64,000 nt of DNA from Macrobrachium rosenbergii (taxonomy: Eukaryota; Arthropoda; Malacostraca; Decapoda; Palaemonidae), in NCBI RefSeq assembly GCF_040412425.1, contig NC_089742.1, forward strand, positions 74,742,125 through 74,806,124, in the 5' to 3' direction. This document shows, piece after piece, positions 57,007 to 64,000 of the stretch. Made by a program: the position numbers and the translations under genes. The notes below the pieces were generated by a model. That model had not been told where the DNA came from. It did not search any database and saw only the letters and a program-made list of their open reading frames with translations. The stretch's first letter is position 1, and every line of letters begins with the position of its first letter.

Positions 57007-58260
57007 CTATACTTCCTCCCCCAACACCATGCCAGCTATGGATAATGGCCCTAAAGTACTACAGTTTTCAGAAGTAGTTTCTGTTTCACAAAGACAATGG
57101 GTTGCGAAAATAGACTTGCACCTCCAGTAAGTCACTTGAAGAACTGATGATAGCGACAGGTTGTGCTTGAAGGTTAATGACTTGGAGACCACTTTGATCT
57201 CGTGAGCCTTAGCTTTGACAGATGATAAAGCCTCTTCTCCAATCTGAGAATGGGCTTCGGAGATCAGATCCTTCAAGAAAAAAAACAAGCTGTTTTTGGA
57301 CAGGGCATGAGACGGATTTCTGACTGAGCACATAAATTACTCATAGGACCTCGAATCTTCTCCGTTCTGTGCAAGTAGTACCTCAGTGCTCTTACTGGCA
57401 CAGAACTCTCTCCCCCCAACTGGGCCCAGTATTTCCATCAGGCTTTTAATTGTGAAGGAACGAGGCCAGGGTAGGGTTAGGTCTTCATTTTTAGCTAAAA
57501 TGCCCAGGGTGAATGAACATCAGTTGGGAAAATCTGACTCTCTTGACAAGAGCGTACACCTCACTGACACTTTTGGCTGTTGCTAATGCTACAAAAAAAG
57601 GGTAGTGCTGGTAAGATATCATAGTGAAGCAGAACGAAGAGGCTCGAAGCGAGGTTCCGAGAGCCACTTAAAAACTACGTCCAAATTACATGAGACGACT
57701 CTTGCCCCTTGAATTTGGAGGTATCAAAGGATCTTAGGAGGTCGGACAGGTCTTGATTGGCTGAGAGATCCATTCCTCTGTGCCGAAACACCAAACTCAG
57801 CATAGCCCTGTATCCTCTGATCATAGAGGAGGAAAGGCCCCTAGATGTCCTCAAGTACAGGAGAGAGTCAGCAATGTCTGCTACAGACGTCTTAGAAGAT
57901 GAGATGTCATGTTTTCTACACCAGGCTCTAAAGATTGTCCACCTGGCTTGAGAGACCTTGTCGCAAGAGGGGCATCTACACTTCGCAATTGCTTCTGAAG
58001 TTGCTCTTGAAAACCCCTTCTGTCTGTTGGGAAGCAGTAGAGATCCTTGTGTGACCAGTCTTGTAGCATGGCGTCTGTCACCCATACTAGAGGGTCTGGT
58101 ACTGCTGAACAAAAGACTGGTAGACAATGATTCTTGGACGTCACAAACAGATCTATAAGGGGTCTTCCCGACAGCTTCCACAGATCCTCGCACAATGCGG
58201 ATGAATATTCCACTCTGTGGGGAGCACCTGATTGCAATGGCTCAACCCGTCTGCAAGGAC
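57007..58260 (-). pseudogene. DIRS tyrosine recombinase, catalytic residues lost
   Basis: The N-terminal SAM-like DNA-binding part reads SQARWTIFRAWCRKHDISSS and RGLSSSMIRGYRAMLSLVF (about 57965-57790). In the catalytic domain, VALATAKSVSEVYALVKR (about 57590-57540) has Ser where the first catalytic Arg stands in related recombinases. AKAHEIKVVSKSLTFKHNL (about 57215-57160) has HxxK for HxxR. SIFATHCLCE (about 57110-57080) has Cys at the nucleophile Tyr position. Two or three residues of the R-H-R-Y tetrad are therefore gone. The enzyme would integrate circular cDNA. Several frames are needed. Confidence 0.82.
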
Positions 58261-58554
58261 GTTGAGCTTACCCTGGATGAACTGCATCACCAACTTGGTC
58301 CGGTTGTGGTCTGCCCATAAAAGTAGAATTCTTGCTGCTCGCAAAGGGAGAATGAATGTCCCTCCTTGCTTCTTTATATACATCAGGGCCATAGTGTTGT
58401 CTGAGTGTATGGTCACTACTTGATTGTGGACTACCGACGCAAAATGCTGAAGACCTAGCCAAATTGCTGTCAGTTCCTTGAGGTTGATGTGCCAGCGGAT
58501 CTGCTCCTGGGACCAAGTTCCTGACACTTCTTCGCTGCCTAGGAGTGGCCCCAA
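58153..58554 (-). pseudogene. DIRS RNase H domain
   Basis: The frame of 133 residues reads IRWHINLKELTAIWLGLQHF (metal-binding Glu), VVTIHSDNTMALMYIKKQGG (catalytic Asp), and FIQGKLNVLADGLSH (final Asp in the xADxLSR block, Arg changed to His). This layout is typical of DIRS RNase H. It is open throughout, the best-preserved piece of the element. Confidence 0.88.
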
Positions 58555-58594
58555 CCCAGATCCGACGCGTCTACATAGAAGTCTAAGTTGGAGT

Positions 58595-59504
58595 TCAATC
58601 TGACAGCCTGCCTTCTGACTTCCACCACAGATCTTCCTTTATTTCTTGCAATATCAGAAAGACAAATGTGTCCGGATGAGCTTCCTGTCCCAGCTGGCCC
58701 GCATATAAAACTGAAGAGTTCTCATATGGAGCTTTCCTAGGGAAACAAATTGCTGCACAGAGGCTAAAGTACTGAGAAGGGTTATCCATTCGTTCGCCAA
58801 GCAGGTTTGACGAGTGAAGAATTCGTTGACTTTCTTCAGGCATGACTAAATTCTTTTGGGTGATGGAAAAACCTGAAAACTCTGAGAGTTTATCGTCATG
58901 CCCAAATAGAGAATCATCTGTGACAGAACCAGCTGGGACTTCTGGAGGTTGATTAGGTGACCTAACTCTTGAGCTAAACAAAAGGTCTTCAGAAGGTCCT
59001 CCATGCATGTCTTCAGAAGGTCCTCCATGCACTTCTCCTTCGACAGAGATCAAAGAAGTCACTCATCTAGAAAGAGGGAGACCGGAGCAAGGACTCAGTG
59101 AAAACTTGCAGAGCGGTAGAAAGGCCGAAGCATAAGGGCCGAAACTGGTACACTCTGTTGTGAAATACAAATCTTAGATATTTCCTGGACTCTAGATGTA
59201 CAGGAATGTTGAAATAGGAATCCTGCATGTCTATAGTTGTCATCCAGTCACCCCAGTGAGTGGATGACATGACAGAGTAACTTGTTTCCATCTTGAATTT
59301 TGCCTTTTCAACAAAGAAATTCAAGGTACAGACGTCCAGTACTGGCCTCCATCCCCCTGATGCCTTGGGGACTATGAAGAGGTGGTTGTAAAAACTATCC
59401 GACCTGACCTCTTCGACTTCCTCGATCGTTCTCTTCTCAAGGAGGGCTGAAACTTCGTTGGAAAGGGCCGAAAACCTCTCGGATCCTACTGAGTAGGAGA
59501 TCAA
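58595..59504 (-). pseudogene. DIRS reverse transcriptase
   Basis: Blocks: HLFIVPKASGGWRPVLDVCT, TTIDMQDSYFNIPVHLESRK (motif A, Asp present), YQFRPLCFGLSTALQVFTE (motif B), then, after a frameshift, FLDE followed by TGA at about 59062 where the catalytic Y/F-L-D-D-W box belongs. So one Asp is changed to Glu and the Trp codon is a stop. Then LGHLINLQKSQLVLSQMILYLGMTI continues. A 24-bp in-frame duplication (MEDLLKTC / MEDLLKTF) lies at about 58990-59040. Confidence 0.85.
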
Positions 59505-60012
59505 TGTGATGGGTGTGTTGACTAATGGGGGTTTCTCTCTGAATGGAATGGATTAGCCCTGTTTATGCATTGACACAATGCACTCCTCTGCTCCCCTTGC
59601 GCTCCGTCTCTCCCAGTAATGAAGGAGCATGGCTCCTACTGGCACATGGAGGAATGGATCCTCACTTCCGAGCAGCGGGCTTGGAGGAGGACTTCTTGAA
59701 AGGGCGTGATGAGAAACACAGATTCGTCCTGGGCTTTGACTGAGTTCTGGTCCTGCTACCCCCAAAAAGGGCAACAGCTGAAGTGGAGAAACAGTACTGG
59801 TGCTTGTAGATGAAGACTCCCTGAGGCATCTAGATGAATGAGCTAAAAGGTCCTGTGTGTTTTTCTTCTGAAGCTCTGAAGAAATGTCACTGACTGCAGC
59901 TTGAGGGAAGAGGTTGTGGCGATCGAGGGGAGAGTATAAAAGGGCAGACTTCTGAGAAGCTGTGACGCTCTTCACGGTGAATGAGCACCAGAGCTCTCTC
60001 TCTTCTTCAGTA
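59505..60012 (-). pseudogene. DIRS A region between gag and RT
   Basis: An open segment of 140 codons (59553-59975) includes LYSPLDRHNLFPQAAVSDIS and Ser-rich stretches. It probably joins gag and pol; no separate function is visible. Confidence 0.4.
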
Positions 60013-60269
60013 CAGGCAGTTCCCGGGTATCAGCAGGGGTTCTGTTCCCAACAGCGTGATAACCGAACATCGGCAATAACAGCGCCGATCCCTGGTTATT
60101 GGCGCTGATATCCAGGGATCGTCGCCGTCGATAAGTGGGGATCAGCGGCAATAATCGGGGGTCGGCGCCGATAACCGGAGATCGGCGCATATCGGTGCTG
60201 AAAGTCCAGTTATCGTCGTCACTAGACAAGTGCCGTAAAACCAGATCGCTGATAACTGGGGACTGCCTG
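60013..60269 (-). mobile_element. MITE (copy 8) inserted in DIRS A
   Basis: It runs from CAGGCAGTTCCCGGGTATCA to ...ACTGGGGACTGCCTG, with TA at the left and CA at the right. The landmark gacaagtgccgtaaaaccag near the right end indicates minus orientation. Confidence 0.88.
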
Positions 60270-61388
60270 CACTCCCAACATGTAGAGAGAGGCCACCTTG
60301 AGAGCCATCCCTGATGCCCCTATCCGTTCACGACAGGACATTTAGCCAATCTGCTCCTATGTCCTCAGGAAACGAAGAGCAGTTCTTAATCTTATGGGCT
60401 AATGCACCCACTGACCAATCCAAGAAACTTATCACTTCAAAAATTTTAAAACGGTTCTTCAGAAGGTGGTAGAGTTCTGTAGAGGAGAACATCACCTTAG
60501 CGACGGTAGAGGCTAAACTCCGAGGTGATCCTGTAAATCCCCCTGGGAGGAAGCAGCCACTCCCAGTGAGGGAGCTTCTCCAGTATAGCATGAAGAATAC
60601 CTCCAATGCTCGAGACGAGAGGGAGGATAACTAAACGAAGACTTCCCCTGTTCCCTCTTCTCCGAGAGCCGACAGTCCAGCTCATTGAACATTGAGAGCC
60701 TTCCTAGCGGAAGATGAAAGCACCATCTTCGGCAGCCTGGAGGAGTCAGCAGGCTTATCACTGATGAAAAAAGTCGAAGCCAGGGAGGCCGGGGCCGCAG
60801 GTGTGAAGAATTCTGGAAAGTTTGACAATGAAGCTGCATCGACTGTCGGAGGGGAGCCATGATCCATATCACCTTCTTCCAATGAAACAGGATAGATATG
60901 ACTCCTGAGGAGCCTCAGCCAAAGAAGAAGGCTCTCTCTTAAGTAAACTTAAGATGTCAGCCTAATGACACTGAATCGGTGCTAGCAATGGGTCCGTCGA
61001 ATCAGCAGCGGGCGTCAAAGGGTTAGCTGTCGTCAGGTGTTTGGCATCTGGCGCCAGATGCGTCAAGAGATTGTGGGGATCATTCCATAGAAGGCAGAGT
61101 CCATCTGTGTACTGAAGTAGGGTGCTCGGAAACTGAAAGGCTCTCGGATACTGAAGAGTGCTTTTGCGATGACGGGTGCTCGGGCGTAACTGGAGAATCT
61201 GGCGCTAATCGGCGCTACCGAGTGTCCAGGCATAATTGGAAGGTCGGCTACTGGGCAGTTGCGAGAAGACATGGAGTATCTTGGTGCAGACGAATGCCTG
61301 GGTTCCAGCACAGGGAGTTCTGGAGAAAAGCATTCTGGGGAATCCCAGAAACTACACGAAGGCTGCTGCACGGGCTCTCTAAAGTTAA

Positions 61389-61417
61389 GTATACCTTAGT
61401 TTAACCAGACCACTGAG
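61389..61417 (-). repeat. SINE 3' terminal fragment
   Basis: The segment gtataccttagtttaaccag plus accactgag equals the 3' tail of the SINE family, reversed, inside DIRS gag. Confidence 0.7.
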
Positions 61418-62165
61418 TTCTCTAAATCTCTTGTAAGGCACTGGAGGGGAGCGGACAGTATCAGCCGCAGGGCTTTTCAGTGGCCGCGATTCATCACTTA
61501 AATGCCACTGGTGCCTTTTCTCAGGGGTAGAAGCCTTGGAACTCAAGGACAGCCTACTCACTTCCGACTGGATGCCTTTCCAACAGCTATCCTTTGTCAC
61601 GACCTGGGAAGTTGCAACAGGTCCAACTGAGGGGATGACTGCCCATAGGCAGACCCCACCAACCTCCCTTTGGCCTTTGGTATGACTGCTCCCATGTGTG
61701 GGGGAGTACGACTGCTCCCATGTGTGGGGGAATATGCCAGTGACCTTCGCCTAGGAGCGCCAGTGGGACGAGCAGCCGCCGCCTCCACTGACACTTCACT
61801 AACACTACCACTTTTTTCCACTTGTCCATAAGGACACGCACCGAAGTCCCCAATTGGGTCACTGTATCCACTATTAGCTCCATTTTGACATCGAATGAAA
61901 GCAAGGGAGCTGGGTAAAGGAACAGGTTGAATAGTCAAAGGGCTGGGAGCAGGTGACACAGTGGGAGCAGGCATAGATAAAGGAGGAATATTATCATCAG
62001 CAGAACTATCTACAGTCTTGCTATCTACCGTCTTATTCTCGGCTCTAGCAGCCACCTTACATTTTCTATCTCTGTCTACTTTTGCTAAACGAGACCCCAA
62101 AATCTTCCATTTTTTAGCATCCCACTCAGAACACTCGTCACAGGTTCGATCAATTGAACACTCTT

Positions 62166-62308
62166 GTCCCCTACATAGTATACACATAGCGTGAGAGTCA
62201 TATTTCTCTTTAGTGTCCCCTACATAGTACACACACAGCGTGAGTCATATTTCTCTTTAGTGTCCCCTAAATAGTATACACATAGCGTGAGTCATATTTC
62301 TCTTTAGT
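62166..62308 (+). repeat. 47-49-bp tandem repeat x 3 in DIRS gag
   Basis: The units start gtcccctacatagtatacac, gtcccctacatagtacacac and gtcccctaaatagtatacac at 62166, 62215 and 62262 (49, 47 and 47 bp). They span the codons for the YDSHAMCILC segment, duplicating the start of the gag Cys motif out of frame. Confidence 0.95.
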
Positions 62309-62589
62309 AAGTCTTGTAGGCTGCAATAGTGTAGCTAAATTAGTAGCACTAGAGTCAGACATACCAACAAGTCAACAAACGTAATTATAATCAACGTCAA
62401 GTTGAGGAAAAATGTCCTAAATTGAGAAATAATAGTCTTGCTAAGAGAACCTAATGTAAATACAAAGCTGTAGGCTACCAGTACTTCACCAAAAGAAGAA
62501 TCTAAATGGAAAAGCAATGACAGCCAAAATTTAAGCTGACTGCTCAAAACTGAACTTCAGTTGGGAACCACCAGAACACAATTGAACTG

Positions 62590-62737
62590 AAGTTGTTACT
62601 TGCTTACCCCAAAAGTGGGTGGGGTCTAGTCACCTACACCGACAATAGCACTACCATGAAATTCAAAATTTTTAAGCTGTCGGTAAGTGAAAACTGTAAG
62701 CAATGTGATTACTTGGTAAGTTACATATATAAAAACC
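62590..62737. repeat. DIRS A right inverted terminal repeat
   Basis: aagttgttacttgcttaccc ... gtgattacttggtaagttac mirrors 56216-56357. Confidence 0.88.
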
Positions 62738-62740
62738 TTG

Positions 62741-64000
62741 TTTGCATCCATGCAGGTCAGCACCACTCACACACTGAATAAGAGGGTAGCAGTGACTCAA
62801 CCCTACTAGCTTTGAGAGAAACATGGACTAAGTATGCCCACACACACAATGGGAGCAATTATTCAGTACTGTACCACCGGCACTGGTCGAATACCCTGAG
62901 CAGTGGATAACCTGTTGATGGAACAGAGTTCTGATCCCCTCATCTATCCCATGTAACTCCCTATGTTCAGTGAAAACTGAACTCATAGAAAGGGGGTATA
63001 GCGTTATCAGTGAAAGTAACCCCGGGGTCTGTGGTGAACCTCCAGCACGCCAGAGTGTGACACAATCACAAAAAAATAGATCATCCCAGTAGCCTTAAGT
63101 ACCATAAGAGGAGGCCTGTCACATACAAACCCCTTGTCTGTTAGCATGCGGTCAGAGAGAACCACACACACTGTATAAGGGGGTAGCGCTGACTTGACTA
63201 CGTATGCTTCCAGAGAAGCATGGGTAAAATGTCATGCACTAACAACAAATTCCTCCTGTCTGCGAACACAGGAAGGCTCTGCATATTCGTGGATGGTACA
63301 GGGACCGACTGGTACCGGACCGCAAGTTACCGCACACATCTTACAAATATATGCACAGTCTAAAAGACCATATACACACTGAGCATGGGATAACACTAGC
63401 TTTATCAAGTATGGGTGACATGTTGCATTTGCCATACACCAGGTAAGTTGGTTGAGCCTTCTTAATGTCTGAAGAGACATGGAAGATTCAAGATGCTCAC
63501 ACACAGAAGTGTACAGGCCAAGCATCAGTGGGGCAGTCTCCACTCACAAGCCTGCTCTACCATGTATGCTTCTGGCAAATCAAATATGGAGAGCATTACT
63601 CATACCAAAGAGCACATCAACCAAGGTACCAAACTGGTAGGTGAGACCCATGTTAGCCATACCTACAGCCAAGTTCACTGACACAATGAAAGATGGACAC
63701 TGTCACCTCCATGATGTGGAGAGGGCATCCACCTGAAACCTTACTGAACTCCTAGAGAGAGGTCTTCTAGGAATATAAGCATTCATCATACAAGAAGTAT
63801 GGGTTGACTGGGATACCAAACAAGCTGACGAGAACTATGTCAGTCCTACCTAAGATGAATGCAACACACAAAGATGGTTGACCACTGTTACCTTCCCAAG
63901 CCTGGGGGGGTGGCATAAGAAATCCTATGGGATTTCTTGTGAGAGGTCTTCAAGGGCTCTTCTCTCTTCTTCCTACAGGAAACAGATAGTGGTGGTTTGG
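62741..64000. repeat. degenerate repeat field
   Basis: Related phrases recur at about 62765, 63160 and 63370: cacacactg(a/t)ataag(a/g)gggtagc, then gtgactcaacc / ctgacttgact, agagaaacatgg / agagaagcatgg, and a final (c/a)acac. They suggest old units of roughly 200-400 bp. No reading frame with a known domain was found. Confidence 0.4.

Larger units (their letters stand above)
60270..62330 (-). pseudogene. DIRS gag-like ORF, element A
   Basis: The start reads KYDSHAMCILCRGQECSI and DRTCDECSEWDAKKWKILG: a C-x2-C ... C ... C-x2-C-x-W motif typical of gag in animal DIRS elements. Pro/Ser-rich and low-complexity stretches follow, then RLPKMVLSSSARKALNV, SEKREQGKSSFSYPPSRLEH, SCYTGEAPSLGVAASSQGD and YHLLKNRFKIFEVISFLDWS. 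A SINE fragment and frameshifts break it. Gag presumably forms the RNP particle. Confidence 0.7.
56195..62740 (-). mobile_element. DIRS-type YR retrotransposon A, near full length
   Basis: Inverted terminal repeats at 56216-56357 and 62590-62737 match along most of their length (ttaccaagtaat...cttacagttttcact). Gag, RT, RNase H and tyrosine recombinase lie between in that order from right to left. The length of about 6.5 kb suits DIRS elements. No direct target duplication is expected for this order. Coding parts are all broken. It contains a MITE (60013-60269) and a SINE 3' fragment (61389-61417). Confidence 0.88.

Overview
This window is eukaryotic and most resembles the genome of a decapod crustacean. 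It is AT-rich and intron-rich, with long (GA)n runs and a dense mix of DIRS-type tyrosine-recombinase retrotransposons, LINEs, tRNA-derived SINEs, Ty3/gypsy and Ty1/copia relics, Tc1/mariner and hAT-like elements and TA-flanked MITEs. The organism call is an inference from repeat content and one host gene; no search was run.

Only one cellular gene can be supported. It is a tubulin-tyrosine-ligase-like (TTLL) protein on the minus strand, resembling the membrane-anchored TTLL15 type. Its four coding exons (37107-36924, 24528-23955, 20617-20449, 10280-9648) have consensus splice sites and agreeing phases (1, 2, 0) and join into 519 codons. The introns are about 12.4, 3.3 and 10.2 kb and hold much of the repeat load: a CsRn1-like LTR relic, LINE relics, MITEs, nested hAT-like elements, two TIR elements and a dead Tc1 transposase. 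Intron 3 contains an almost perfect 230-bp-arm foldback.

Layout: 1-3.9 kb, broken Ty3/gypsy element (minus). 3.9-9.3 kb, little coding signal, with SINE-like repeats and one degenerate coding-like stretch. 9.6-37.1 kb, the TTLL gene and its introns. 37.1-41.0 kb, upstream flank with three clustered MITEs. 41.1-46.3 kb, a decayed DIRS element interrupted by a rearranged copia element whose LTRs point in opposite directions. 46.9-49.0 kb, a MITE split by an RTE-like LINE. 49.0-54.1 kb, two pieces of one LINE family, one carrying a SINE with a clean target-site duplication. 54.4-55.9 kb, a possible third DIRS-like gag with a SINE inside. 56.2-62.7 kb, a nearly full-length decayed DIRS element with both inverted terminal repeats. 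62.7-64 kb, a degenerate repeat field.

Every mobile-element gene seen is broken by stops, frameshifts or altered catalytic residues, so none looks autonomous. The main points of interest are the layered insertion history, the inverted-LTR copia structure, a MITE family built from short palindromic modules, the intronic hairpin, and matching tandem amplifications at the same gag motif in two DIRS copies. I found no convincing new gene system.
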